Below, one piece after another: positions 11,401 to 26,400 of a stretch of 64,000 bases of DNA. Made by a program: the position numbers and the translations under genes. Origin of the DNA: Spirochaetales bacterium (GTDB lineage Bacteria > Spirochaetota > Spirochaetia > SZUA-6 > JAFGRV01); assembly GCA_016935735.1 (NCBI GenBank), contig JAFGQK010000057.1:23623-87622 (forward strand), written 5' to 3'. Below the pieces are notes generated by a model. It was not told the origin of the DNA. It made no database searches and saw only the letters and a list, made by a program, of their open reading frames with translations. The stretch's first letter is position 1. Every line of letters starts with the position of its first letter.

Positions 11401-14400
11401 CGATTTATTTTTGCTTTCAAGTTTCGTTGCATATCCGTAGTACGGCCACCATGTTTTTTTATTATCGGAGTTCAACTCTGTTGAACACTGTCCAATAGGG
11501 TTACATATTATTACCTCACCTATTACAAATGGTAAATAATTTGTTTTTTGAACCCCGTTACTGCCCAGTACAATCCCCAGGGTGGTTTGAAGAAGAGCAT
11601 CCATATATGTTGGATGCAATACAAAGCCCCCTGTATTATTCATTACCTCGGTATCAGGTAAAATAATCGATAATGCTTCCTCCTGGCTATAAAAAAGTTT
11701 CCGGATTGACTGAAAGCACCTTCCGTATTTTACTCCCACCTGGTTATAAATTTCATAGATGTCTGCCTTTTCTATGGAATTCCGGGAGCGTGCCTTGACT
11801 GCCTCCACATCAATGTATTCATCAGTATATTTTTCTGGATCTTTTGTTTTCTGTTCAATAAATCCCTGTGAATGGTAAATTACCTGGTTTTCATTGTTTT
11901 TGGTGCTGATCCTGAATTCATACCTGCCATTTGATCTGGCCAGATTAAGATAAATATCTTCCGGTTTGTCCCTGACTATTAATGGCTGGGCCAGGATAAC
12001 ATTCTTAAGTTCTGTTACAGTGGTTTCAAATAACATTTCCCCTGCTGCCCGCGCCATTTCCAGGCACGATACTGCAGGAAAGACTTTTTCCCCGTCAATC
12101 ATATGATCATTTAAATAAAATTCATTCCCTGAAACAGTCACTTTGAATAATCTCCCGGGAGGATATGCGTTTTTCTCCAGAATGATGAGTTTATCCTTGA
12201 TGGAATCATTCATGACTGGTTGAATGGCTTTTTCTTGATCAATACTCCTCGCGGAAGGGGAGGGGAACCAGCATATCTTTTTCTCGAATGGGTATACGGG
12301 GAGCAGAATGGTGCATACGTCTTTGCTCTCGAAAATATCCATAAAACAAGGATCATATCCATTGACATATAATTCTGCAAGAAGCAATAACCTCTCCTTA
12401 TACACATCTTTATCCGTATTATTGGAATCCTTTATTTCATTAATTATTTCTTTCGTTTTCTTCAGCAATCCAGAATCCCTGCCTGCAGATTTTTTCTTAA
12501 TACCAAAAAAACTGTCCTCCTGGTCCAATCCCTTTTCACTAAATCCTTTGAGTTTCTGGATTAAATCATTGATACCATTCACCACCAGGGCCAGTCTGAC
12601 AGCATAATGACTTCTGCCAACCGAAAGCGTATAACTGATGTCCTGTAAACGAAGATGACTGCTTTCATTTGAAAGGAGTATTTCCAGATCAATTATTTTT
12701 CGTTCCAATGCCGCTTTTGTTTTTGCAGATAGTACAATAAGATGGAATGGATACATTTCCCTGTATGCCTGTTTATTTATTAATGGGGCCTCCTCTATCA
12801 CCATATGGCAATTTGTTCCGCTTAATCCAAATCCGCTTACTACCGCCCTCCTGGGAAAATTGTCCGGAGGCTCCCAGTCGCGAAGCTGTGTATTAACATA
12901 AAACGGGCTTTCCGGGAAATCAATATGTTCATTAGGGGACTTATAATGGAGCGAAGGCGGTATCTTTCTGTTTTGCAGGGAAAGCAATACTTTTATAGCA
13001 CTCGCTATTCCCGCGGAAGAAGCCCCGTGACCTATATTGGTCTTCACCGAACCAATGGCACAGAACTGTTTTTTGTCGGTAAACTGCCGGAAAGAATTGG
13101 TGAGTGCAGTTAATTCAATCGGGTCTCCCAATTTTGTTCCTGTCCCGTGTGCTTCAACATATGAAATAGATTCAGGATTAATATTGTATTCCTGATAAAC
13201 TTTCAATTCCAGATTATATTGTGATTCGGCACTCGGTACCGTGATACCATTCGTCGTACCATCCTGATTAATGGCAGATCCTTTTATCACTCCAAAGATA
13301 TGATCCCTGTCCTTAAGGGCTTTATGCAGACTTTTTAACACAATGACGCCCACGCCTTCCCCGGGAACATACCCATCGGCTCTATTATCAAAGGTGCTGC
13401 ATCTGCCCAGATGTGATAATGCCCCGGATTTACTGGTTAAAATAAAACGGGTACTGCTTAGCTGGAGCATTACACCGCCGGCCAGGGCCATGTCCACTTC
13501 GCCCTCCAGTATTGCTTTATAGGCCAGGTGGATGGCAACGAGTGAGGAAGAACATGCCGTGTCAATTGCAAGAGCAGGCCCTTTGAGGTTTAAAAAATAG
13601 GAAATTCTGGAGGCAAGGATTGAATTTGTATTGCCTAACAGGGCATGCCCTAAATTTTCACTGTACCGGGCATCATGTAACATATTGCCATAATCATTCA
13701 TATTGACAATCCCGACATATACTCCACAATTAATTCCATTTATTTTTTTGTCTGAATATCCTGCAATTTCAAGGGCTTTATAGCTTTCTTCAAGAAACAG
13801 TCTTTGCTGCGGATCGATCACTTCGGCATCAGAAGGTGTTATTCTAAAAAATAACGGGTCAAATTTATCAACATCATCAAGAAATCCCCCCCATTTACAG
13901 TAAGTTTTATCTGGTTTTGTTGGGTCCGGATGATAAAACTGGCCGACATCCCATCTTGACCCGGGAACCTCCGTAATACAATCGACACCATCACGAAGAT
14001 TATTCCAGAATTCCTGAAAATCAGCAGCGTGTGGAAACCGGCAGGAAATTCCGATAATAGCAACATCCCGGGAAGGGGTACCCGGGATTGATTCCGGTTT
14101 TTTATAGAGGATCTCATTCTCTGACCCGCTAACTCTTATTGTTACGGTGGTGTCTTCCTTTTTTTCTGCTAATGAATATATATTATCCCCGGTACACTCC
14201 TCCTGAATCGATTTACCGATCAGTGGCAGGATGTTTGTACTGTTTGATGCAATATAATCGGCCAGTTTTTCAACGGTATGGTAATCATAAAGCAATACAG
14301 CCTTAAAATTTGACCCGAACTCTTTATTAAGAACATTAATCAACTCGACACTCCCAATGGAATCAAGGCCGTATTCCCGCATCGGTACATCTTCTTCAAT

Positions 14401-17400
14401 TTCGTTTACAGGAAAGTGAAGAATATGAGAAAGGTGCTTTAAAATGATGATCTTAAGAGTTTCAGCCGGATCCATCGCAGTAAGTGTTCCGGTTTTATCA
14501 ACCATATGATTCGCAGTCTCGCTGCTTCTTTTAATATGTGCATTTTGATTCATTCCACCCGGTTCTTTCAAAACCAGCTTCTTGTTTTTTGTTGATTCAA
14601 TGGTATGTGATGCTTTGACATCTGTACTCCCGGATGGTATTCCTGTTCCAGTCTTTAGAGTCATGATTGTTTCCGCATTACCGGTTACTTTTACTTCTTC
14701 CGCTTCTATCGTATCAAACCAGATTTTTTTCCCTGTAAACGGATATGTCGGTAAAGAAACCCGCTGTGGATAGGGTTTATCATATAATAAAAGCCAGTTG
14801 ATATCGGCTCCCTGTACCCACAATTGTGCCAATATCTCTATGTTTTTTTCCTGCAATGCCTTATCCAATACCTGTTTATTCTGGCTTATATTCTTTCCCG
14901 CCCGGGCATTCCCGGAATAACAGTTATCAATGTTTTTATTATCTTTACAATATTGCTCTAATATATGGATTAAATCTTTTATATCCGCGGTGATAATCGA
15001 AAGCCGTTCATCCATGTTTTCACGTCCCATTTGGAAGGTATAGCTTATATCTTCCAGGGAGATATTATTTTCAGGATTATTCTTTAATTGTTCAATCAAA
15101 TAAGCAAGCAAGTCAGATGCGTATTCGTTAAGCCTCTTTTTATCTCTGGCTGAAAGAATGATAAGCCGGGGGAAATTCTTTTGGGGATTACGGTTGTTAT
15201 TTCCCTCATATTCTTCCAGTACCACATGGGCATTCGTTCCCCCGAAACCAAAGGAACTCACCCCTGCTATTCTCGGGATTACAGAGCCTTCAGCCCGTTT
15301 GATTCTCTCCCATGGTTGTGTTTCTTTTACAATATAAAAGGGGCTGTCTTCAAGCTTTATCTGGGAGTTGAGTGTTTTAAAATGGACTAACCCGGGAAGC
15401 ACTTTATGTTTCATGGCAAGTAAGGTCTTGATCAACCCGGCTATTCCCGCGGCTGCCTCCAGATGGCCAATATTGGCCTTTACGGATCCTATACCGCAAT
15501 GCGGTTTTTGGGGAACAGGAATCCCGGATTTCCGGTATAATTCCTCAAAAGCCTTTTTTAGCCCATTTATCTCGACAGGATCTCCCAGTTTCGTACCTGT
15601 TCCATGAGTTTCTATATAACTCACATCACCCGGCATTATACCTGCCCGGCTGTAAGCTTCTATCAATAATTCTGCCTGTGCCAGGGCATTGGGTGCTGTC
15701 AGCGAATTCGCTTTTCCACCGTGATTAACAGCAACTCCCCTTATAATGGCATATATATGGTCTTTATCTGCCAGTGCCTTATCCAGGGGTTTTAATATCA
15801 AAACCCCCGATCCTTCACCCCTGATATATCCATTGGCGCTGTCATCGAACGTTTTACATCTTCCTTCCGGATTGAGTATGCCGGCAGCATTCAACGCATT
15901 ATAGGGTGTGGAAGCGATCAGGATATTAACACCACCTGCAATCGCCAGATCGCACTGCCCAAGATTAATGGCATTAAAAGCAGTGCATACAGCAACAAGA
16001 GAACTTGAGCAGGCAGTATTTAGAGACTCACTGGGACCGGTAAAATTGAAGAGATACGATATTCTGTTAGCCATTATTGATGATGCCATACCGGTAGATG
16101 AATACGCATCGGAGTCACGGGTGTATTCTCTCCAGAGTTCAAAATAATCAGTGGATGCCGTACCGATAAAAACACCTGTTTTAGTTCCGGAAAGTTCACC
16201 TGCCCTGTATCCGGCATCTTCTATTGCTTTCCATACACCCTGGAGGAGCCTCCTTTGCTGCGGATCCATGTATTTGGCTTCCCTGGGAGATATTCCAAAA
16301 AATATAGCATCAAATTTATCAATATCATTAATAAATCCGCCCCATTTTACCCGGCTGTCCAGCCCTTTAAATGCGCCTAATTCCAGTCTTTCAGGGGGTA
16401 TGGAAGTAATGAGATCCTTCACCTTAACCAGGTTCTCCCAGAATGCCGCCCCGTTTTTTGACCCGGGCATTTCACAATACATTCCCGTGATTGCAATGGG
16501 CTGAATCAAAGGTATCTTCCTTTGTGTTGAAACGGAATTGTCATTGTATAAGAGAGTGGCTCCCTCTTGATGCTGCAACGTTCCAGCGAGCACCCCATCC
16601 TGTTGATGCACAGCATCCGGGGTTGTTTCCGGTATTTGGGTGCCCGGTGGAGCAGCCGTACCATGAAAATATGCATGAAATAGTTCTCTATCCTGGTGCA
16701 ATAATTTCTGTACGAGGGAGTCCAGGGTCGGGTTTTTCAATTCGTAAAAAATTGCCGGCCCCTGTTCCAATCCGAATATTTCGTTTATCTCATTAATCAG
16801 CCGTGTTTGAGTTACGGAATCAAATCCATACTCCATCATATCATCATCAAAATCGATAAGATTTACATCTATCTTCAATATCTTTGACACGCAATTCGCA
16901 ATTACCTCTTTCAGTTTTGCAGTCAGTTCTTTATCATCCATAGTTATACTTATGGGGTGATGATCTTCCCGGACAATTGCAGTTGATTGTCCTTCCTGTT
17001 TTAGATATTTTTTAATTTTAACGGGATTCCCCTTGAAAACGACCAGATGATTCGTGCCGGAAGATAAAGCCTTAAGAAAAATATCCATACCATCTTCTGT
17101 AGAGAGTAATGTAATTCCCGCGATAGTCGACATTAATTTCAGGGTATGCTCATCGACATTCATACTGGTTTTTTCCCAAAGGGGCCAGTTAATGGAAAGA
17201 GTTTTCCCATGTCTCTTTCCTTGTTTTCTTAACTCTTCCCTGACTTCTACATAACAATCCATAAAACAGTTGGCAAAAGCATAATCTCCCTGGCCCCTGT
17301 TTCCTGTTACAGCAGCTGTCGATGAAAATAACATAAAGAAATCAAGTTTTTCATCTCTTGTTAGAGCATCCAATATGATTGTACCAAAAACCTTTGGTCC

Positions 17401-20400
17401 GATAACCTTTTCAACGTCGCTTGCGTTTTTTTTCTGGATAAGCGCATCGAGTTTCACTCCCGCACTGTGAATTATTCCATTAATAGCTCCATACAGGTTC
17501 CTGGCCGTCAAGATGAGGTGAGATACCTCTTTCTTATCGGTTACATCCGCCTGAATATAGACAACCTCCCGGCCACCGGCTTTCATGTTTTCAATGATCT
17601 GCGTTTTTTCTGCGGATAAAAAGCTACGTCCTGTCAGAATAAGTTTTGCACCATATTTCTGTGCAAGAAAGCGTGCCAGACAAAGACCAATGGATCCCGC
17701 CCCGCCAGTAATGAGGTATACTCCCCCCTGTTTAAGGAGATTCGTCTGTTTTTTTTCATTTTGAATACTATTCTCAACAAGGGTTTTTTTATATCTGACG
17801 CTATTCTGATAAGTAATCTCCGTGCAACCGGCCTCCTGGTATTCCAATTCACTTAATAAAATCTGTTTTAAGCCAGGGGTTGAAGTCCTTTCTATACCAA
17901 CAGATTTGCATTTCAGCCGGGAGTTTTCCTGATGAGCTGTTTTAAGAAAAGAACTGACAGCAGCAAACCGGGGTTGAACCACTCCCCCGGCCGGGTAAGC
18001 GTATAATAAGGTAATCTCGTGCTCACTCGCATATTTCAAAAGTACCCTGGTTAAATAAAACACGGAATACAGGCCGCTGTTCAGTTGATTTTTAATACCA
18101 TGATAATCCGGTTCTTCAACCGCGTTGGGATCTGGCTGTAAATGACGGTGAATAGAATCTTCGAATGACCACAGGTGAATAATGTTCCCGGGAATAAAGC
18201 CTTTATCCCGGAGGCAGGTAAATAATTGCAGATAATCCTTTTCATCATTTTTATTAATGACAAATCTCCCCTGTCCATTATCCTCGAATCGATTACCTGG
18301 TTCCACCAGAACCGCCTGTAAGGATAATCCGTTATGCTGTTTTAGATTACGTTGCATCTCTTCCCAGAGCCGGGGATTATTATCAAAAATAAGCAGGAGT
18401 TTTTGTGGAGAAACATCAAGAGGACATAACTGGATATCCGCTTTTTCCCATACATTATTGAAGAAGAGGATCGAATCCGTTTGTTGTTGTTGTTCAGGTA
18501 TCCAATGCCTTGCCTTTAAGAACGGATACAAAGGAAGTTCAATAAAAGCCGGGGTCCCGGCCGTGTATAATTGTTTCCAGTCGATTTCACCACCCAACGT
18601 CCATAATCGAGCCAGTTTTTCGTATTTTTTCCCATTTATAATACTCTGGATATAGTTCTGCTCTTCTTCACCATCGAATAATAATGGGTTAACTTTCCTG
18701 TTTTCCTTGATATTCCCTTCATAACTCCCATGTCCTTCTTCACCATTACAGAATGCCAGCAATTTTTCTTTAAGTTGATCCCTGTTTTCTGCAATAACCG
18801 CCAGTCTGTACTCCATGGCTTCACGATGTAATTGTAATGTATAAGCAATATCAGCAATGTTAATAGATTTATTATCTATATATCGTATAATATTTTCTGC
18901 ATATTCTTTGAGCCTTTCCTTATTCTTGGCAGATAAAGTGACTATATAATGCTTCCCGGCTTCCTGCTTCGTGTTAACCGGCTGCAATTGATACTCCTCA
19001 ACATTCGTTGAGGCACGATTGTAATTTATTAGATACTCTTCAAGTAAAATGTGGGCATTGGAGCCACCGGCACCAAATGAACTTAATCCGGCACGGCGGG
19101 GATATTTTTTCATTATACCCTCGTCCTGCAATTCAACCTGTTCCCATTTTCCCAGACTTCTCTGGACATAGAATGGGGTGTCTTGAAAATCAATATTGGG
19201 ATTGAGTTTATCCGTATGAATGGACGGAACCAATACTTCATGTTTCATCTGGAGAATGACTTTCGTTAATCCTGCAATGCCGGCTGCTGCCTCCAGGTGC
19301 CCGATATTGGATTTCACTGAACCGATGGAACAAAACTGCTTGTCCCCGGTATACTTTTCAAAGGCTTTCACAAGCCCGGTTATTTCTATGGGATCCCCAA
19401 GGGATGTACCTGTCCCATGAGCTTCAATGTAATTGACGGTCCTGGGTGATATCTTTGCTTTTTCCAGCACTTCTGCTATTATACCGGCCTGCGAGTTCGG
19501 ATTTGGTACGGTATAGCCATTTGTCTTCCCGCCATGATTGATGGAACTGGCTTTAATAACAGCATAAATGTGGTCCCTGTCTTTTTCAGCGTGGTTAAGG
19601 AGTTTTAACACTGCCACTCCCACCCCTTCACCAGGCACAAAACCGTCTCCGCCTTCACCGAAACTCCTGCACCTGCCGTCAGTTGACATAAACTTGCCAT
19701 AACTCAATTGGATATACTTATTTGGATGAAGACAGATATTGACTCCCCCGGCCAGGGCAATCTCACACTCTCCATATCGAAGGCTGTTACAGGCTAAATG
19801 GATTGCCGTTAATGATGATGAGCACATGGTATCCAGGGCAATACTGGGGCCATTCAGATTAAAAAAATATGATACCCTGTTGGCAACAGATGCGTGGGAA
19901 GAATGTAACGCGACAACACGATCCTTTGACGAGTTTTCAACACCTAATAACTGATAATCCCCATAGGTTATTCCTGCAAAAACACCTGTTTTATACTTTT
20001 CCAGGCGGCTCCGCGGATACCCTGCATCCTCTATTGCATGCCAGGCTGTCTCTAAGAATAATCTTTCCTGGGGATCAATTAACTCTGCTTCACCGGGAGA
20101 CATATTAAAAAATAAAGGATCAAATTTATCAATATCCTTGATAAACCCACCCCATTTGGTATAATATTTGCCCGCCTTTCCTTTTTCCTGATCATAGTAT
20201 GTATTAAAATCCCATCTTTCCTCCGGTATAACCGAAATACAATCTTTTCCATTTTTAAGATTATCCCAGAATTCATCCAGGTGTTCTGCAAAAGGATATC
20301 TTCCACTTAGCCCTATAATAGCAATATCCCCATCCCCTGTTTCACTATACTCTCTATGAATGCTATCGGGACCAGCCATATGGTGTAAAGAAAATGATCC

Positions 20401-23400
20401 TGTTTTTTTATCATGCGGTTTGTCCGTAATGAGTGATTCTTCGCGGTCTGTTTTAAGCAATTTCATTAATGTATCTTTATGTTTTTCCACAAAGTAGCCT
20501 GCCAGTTGATAAATATCCTGGTATTCATAGAAAAGTGTTTTCGAGAGCTTTCCAAAGCATTTTTCGAGTTGTTTATTCATATCCGTAATCATTATTGAAT
20601 CTATCCCGTATTTTTCAAACGGTTGCTTTGATTCAATCCTGCTTACCGGGAGTTTTGTTTCTTTAGACAGCATCTCTTTTAAATAGAGTTCTGTCATATG
20701 GGAAAGTTCGCTGTTTGGTTCTGTCCCGTTAAATTCCACCGGCATACCGGTAACCTGGAAACCCGGGTTTGCTTCGATTATGTTGCCTATTTGATTATCT
20801 TTGTTTTTTACCGTGTACCCGCTAAGCGCTTGTCTGATTTTCCGGGTATCACCGTTAAAAATTATCACGTTATCCATGTTGAGTGTAAGAGCCGCCTGAA
20901 AAGCTTTGATACCAGCCTCTTTTCCCAACAGGGATATTCCCGTATTGGCTTTTATGGCTTTTGCCTGCTCATCAGATACATGCATACCCCCGGCTTCCCA
21001 CAGCGGCCACTGAATTGAAATGGTTATCCCCGGCCGCTTTAACCTGTTTCTTAATCCGGCAAAGCTGTCCATAAAACTATTACCATAGGCATAATCACCC
21101 TGACCGGTATTTCCAAACACCCCGGCTATTGAGGAAAAAAGGATAAAGAAGTCCAGGGAACCGTCCCTGGTATACTTATCCAGCCATAGAGTACCAAAGA
21201 CCTTTGCCGCAAAGACCCGGTCCATTTCTTCTGCTGTCTTTTTTATGATAAATGAATCACGAATAATACCGGCACTGTGAATAATGCCATTAAGGGTACC
21301 ATGCCGGGCTTTGATTGAATCAATAAGCCTTTTCGTATCACCCTCATCGGAAATATCAGACTTGATATATATCACCTCCAAACCGGGCGATTCCAGTTCC
21401 CTTATCTTTGCCAGTTTTTGTTCATCCGGTTCTGATCGTCCTGTCAAAACAAGGTTAACACGGTAATTACGCATAATGAACCCGGCAAAGATTAAACCAA
21501 GTCCGCCCATTCCTCCTGTTATCAGGTAGACTCCCTTTTCTTTAAATACCGGATGCCCCCCTGAACCATGGGTGGGATAATATTCGGTTATCTTTTTTTC
21601 AAGACGGGTTTGATGATTATAATGTATTTCCGGTACACTTTCATTAAAGTTATCAAATTCAGTAATCAATTGACCGGCATAATGATGCAAAGGTGCATTC
21701 TTAATGCCAATAATGCGGTAATGAAAGGATGGATTTTCCAGATAAATGGTTTTGGCAAAACCTCTCACCCCTTCATATGCAGGGTGATGATTTTCATGCG
21801 TGTGATATATATATAAAAGATCAATCACTTCGTTTTTAACGTATTTCATTAAAGCCTGACTTACATACATTAATGAGTAAATACTCATTTGCAGTTGTTC
21901 TTTAATTTTCTTTTCTTCTTCAGAAAAATCCATTGTGGACCATGCATGGATGATCCTGAAAAATTTCAATTGCTTTTTTACCAGATTTTTTATCAATAAA
22001 TTATAGTCTTCGGAATGAAAAGGATTAATCTCATACTCATTGTCCTGGGTACAGGAAAATTTATTACCCGGCCTTACCAGGATAAAATCCGCATCCAGTG
22101 TTGCCAGCGCAGCAGCAAAATGATGATCATTATCAAAAACAAGGATCTTACCTGTATCAGAAACCCGGACCGGTTTTTCCGCAAGGGGGCATGGCTGCCA
22201 TACAGGAGTATAAAAAATAGTTCCGGTTGCCTTTTGTTCTTCCGGTTTATCTATTGTTGTGTCCCCTTCCCTTATTTGAGAAACAGTTCCTGCCCAGTAC
22301 CGTTCCCTGGCAAAGGGATAAGGGGGCAGTGGAATTATACCAGGGGTGTTCGGATGATAGAGCATTTTCCATTCTATATCGCCGCCCGTCACCCAGAATT
22401 TTGCCAGCGTAGCAACATCCCGGTCCATGTAAAAGCGTTTCAGATCATCCTGATGATGATTAATTTCAGCATCATTACCGTTATCTGATATATTTCCCGC
22501 ATATAATCCTGTTATACCCATCTTATTTTGAGAGTAATCTGTCAATTTTGCATATAGATCTGAAAAATCGGAAACCACCAGGGCCAGCCGTTCTTCCATC
22601 GCTTCTCTCCCATCCTGAAGCGTATAGATCATACTCTCGAAGCTGATGTTATCATTTACCCAGTCATGCCGTTGTACATCTGCTGCGGATGTTCCTGTTT
22701 CACCGGTAACACTTTTCAACATAGTTGAAGCCCGGTTGTTCTCTGCTATTCCCTTAAGAAAATTCAGGAAACTTTGTGTATATTCCTTTAATCGTTCCCT
22801 GTTCCTGGCAGATAACACAAAGATATACGATCCACTTTCCTTTTCGTTATTTCCGGCAGGATGATTGTTAAACTCTTCCACAATGGCAAATGCATTCACT
22901 CCCCCTGCCCCGAAAGAGCTGATGCCGGCCCGCCGGGGACAATTTTCCAGGTTATTCGTATCCCATTCGGTATTATGTTTCTGAATATAAAAAGGGGTCT
23001 TTTCAAGGGCAATATTCGGATTTATCACATCACAATACAGGGTCGGTACAAACTGTTTATTTTTCAATTGCATAATTAATTTGGTCAATCCGGCTATCCC
23101 TGCTGCCGCTTCCAGATGTCCTATATTGGACTTTACCGACCCGATAGAACAAAATTGATGATCGTTTGTATAATTCTTAAAAGCATCTGTCAGGCCCTTT
23201 ATTTCAATCGGGTCGCCCAGGATAGTCCCGGTTCCATGGGCTTCTATACAGGTGATCGTGTGAGCATCCAGGCCGGACTTTTTCAATGTATTTTCAATCA
23301 ATCTGGTTTGGGCAACCGGATTGGGAACCGTGTATCCACTGGTACTTCCGCCATGATTAATCGAAGTTGCTTTAATCAGGGCATAAATATAGTCACCGTC

Positions 23401-26400
23401 TTTTATCGCGGTTTCAAGAGGTTTTAATACAAACACCCCCACCCCTTCCCCGGGTACTATTCCATCCGCCTGGTTTCCAAAACTGCAGCACTTTCCGTTT
23501 GGTGATAGAATTCTGGACTGGGACATGACAATATATTTGCTATGGTGAAGATAAAGATTAATACCGCCTGCAATTGCCATTCTGCAATTCCCATTTTTAA
23601 GGCTTTCACAGGCCATATGAATTGCAGTGAGTGATGATGAACAGGCCGTGTCCACGGGTATGCTGGGACCATTAAAATCCATAAAATATGATAACCTGTT
23701 TACAATCGTCCATGGTGAGGAATCCGGTATGACGACATCATCCGGATTTCTTCTTTCGGATAACAGCAGTTGATAGGTATAGGTTGTTACCCCGGCAAAA
23801 ACACCAACCTCTTTTTCCAGTGATTTCAGCCGCTTTCCCGTATAGCCTGCGTCATTAAGCGCTGCCCAGGCTGTTTCCAAAAATAATCTTTCCTGCGGAT
23901 CCATCACCTCGGCGTCTTTCGGAGAAATAGCAAAGAAAAGGGTGTCAAATTTATCAACATCCTTAAGAAAGCCGCCCCATTTGGAGTATATTTTTCCCTG
24001 TTTGGCTTTGGCAGGATCAGGATCATAGAATTGGCGGAAATCCCAGCGGTCAGGCGGGATTTCACTGATACAATCCCTGCCGTTTTTCAGGTTGATCCAG
24101 AATTCATCAAGGGTACCGGAACAGGGATAACGTCCGCTTATCCCGATAACGGCTATGTCCGGTGAATTATTAAAACCGGTTATGTCTGAAGTTGATTCTT
24201 TATATATAGCCACTCCCGTGATACTGTCATCGACAGTCCGGTGATGAGATTGGGCTGACAGGTCAGCCCGTTTGCTGTTTTTCAAGGTGCCTTTAAACAT
24301 ATTTTCAAAAGTTTTTTTATGATTTTGTAAAAAGTATTCTCCCAGGTCTTCGATGGTTAAATTTTCAAACAGCAGGGTCGCGGGAAGGTTTCCTGTATCA
24401 CCTTCAAAGGATTTGATTATTTCCTTACCCACCAGGGAATCTATTCCGAATTTACCGAATGTAAACTGGCTATCCAGGATGACGCGTTTTATTCCCGTCA
24501 CCCTGCCAATAACATCTTTTATATATTCCCTTATCAATAATTTCAAATGATCATCCGTGATTGTATTGGATGTCATTAATTCTTGAACACCATTATTTTT
24601 TTGAACATCCCGGCCGGATTCACTTCCCCCATCGTTGTATGTCCTGTTGCCCTGATTTTTCCAGTACCTGGAACGTGTAAAAGGGTAGGGAGGAAAATCC
24701 TGACAGATGCTGTATCCCCTGCCATACAACCTGTCCCAATCCGGATTTCCTCCATGAACATAGATCGTCCCAAGCTGCCGGAGTAATCGTTGATATTCGC
24801 CGGGTATTAAAGATTTTTCTTTGATAAGTGTATATATAATAGAAGAAGCCTCATCTGTATGAACATATTCCTGATCCTGTACTATACCATTCCCGATTAT
24901 GTGTTCCTTGCTTTTTCTATTTGCTTTAATTGCTGTTAATTCTTCTATCAACTCTTGTTTGTTGCCTGCAATAATGGCAATGCGGTAATCAAAATGCTTC
25001 CTGCCGGTTGCAGAAGTATAACTGATATTCTCAAGTGAAACTGAATGATTGCCGCTTTCAAGCCATTCGATCATCTGGTGAACACTCTTTTTCAAAGCAT
25101 CCGGTGATTTCGCAGAGAGAAGTATTAAATAATATGGTTTTTTTTCTGTCATAACTGATTCATTACGAACAGGCGCCTCTTCTAGTACTACGTGAACATT
25201 TGTTCCGCTGAAACCGAATGAACTTATGGCAGCTAATCTCGGGCCCGTGCCTGTTTTTTCCCAATTTTTATAAACAGTATTGACATAAAAGGGGCTATTT
25301 CCCAAATCGATAAATTCATTGGGAGTTTGATAGTTTATTGACGGGACAAGTTTTTTATAATGAAGGCATAGAAGGGTTTTGATTAATCCCGCGATCCCTG
25401 CGGACGCCAATCCATGACCGATGTTTGTTTTCACCGAGCCGACAGCACAGTAATTTTTTCTGGTGGTATATTTCCGGAATGAATTCGTTAACGCCTCGAT
25501 TTCTATAGGATCACCCAGTTTTGTGCCTGTACCATGTGCTTCTATATACTCTATGTCTGCTGGATTAATGCCAATACTATCGTATAGTTCGGTTTGCAGG
25601 GCAGTTTGTGAATCGGCGCTCGGGGCGGTTATGCCATTTGTCTGTCCATCCTGATTTATATGAGAACCCTTGATTACCCCATAGATATGGTCATTATCCT
25701 CCAGGGCTTTTTTAAGTGGTTTTAACAATACGGCTCCCACCCCTTCCCCAAGAACAAATCCATCGGCCGAATTATCAAATGTCCTGCACTGTCCACTCCT
25801 GGAGATCATTTCCGCTTTACTGGTCATAATATGCATAGCGGGAGTTGTTAAAACAGACACACCTCCTGCAATAGCACATTCACATTCTCCGCTGATAATG
25901 CTCTTACAGGCTTGATGAACTGCAACAAGTGAAGATGAACAAGCTGTATCGATGGACATACAGGGGCCTTTAAGATTAAATAAGTAGGAGATCCTGCCTG
26001 CAGTAATAGAGTTTGCTGAACCAATTAAAGAGAAAGCATTAAGATTGTTTTCCCTGGAAACATCCGGTTGATTGTAATCCCCCGGGCCCACCCCCACAAA
26101 TACGCCGCATTTCTTCCCGGATAATTTATCCGGGGTATAACCACCGGCTTCGAAGGTTTTCCATGCTTCCTCTAAAAACAGCCGTTGTTGGGGATCCATC
26201 ATCCCGGCTTCCATAGGTGTAATATTGAAAAACAAGCTGTCGAATTTATCTGCATCCTGGAGAAACCCTCCCCATTTACTGTATGTTTTATTCGAAGTTC
26301 CTGAATGGGAATCATAGAAGTGATTGCTGTTCCAGCGCTCCGCTGGAATCCCGGAGATACTATTAATTCCCATGGTTACATTGTGCCAGAATTGCCTGAT

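Noticed and set aside
18481-18500. ttgttgttgttc run (QQQQ) as a microsatellite of interest
   Set aside because: Short and consistent with an ordinary linker poly-Gln.
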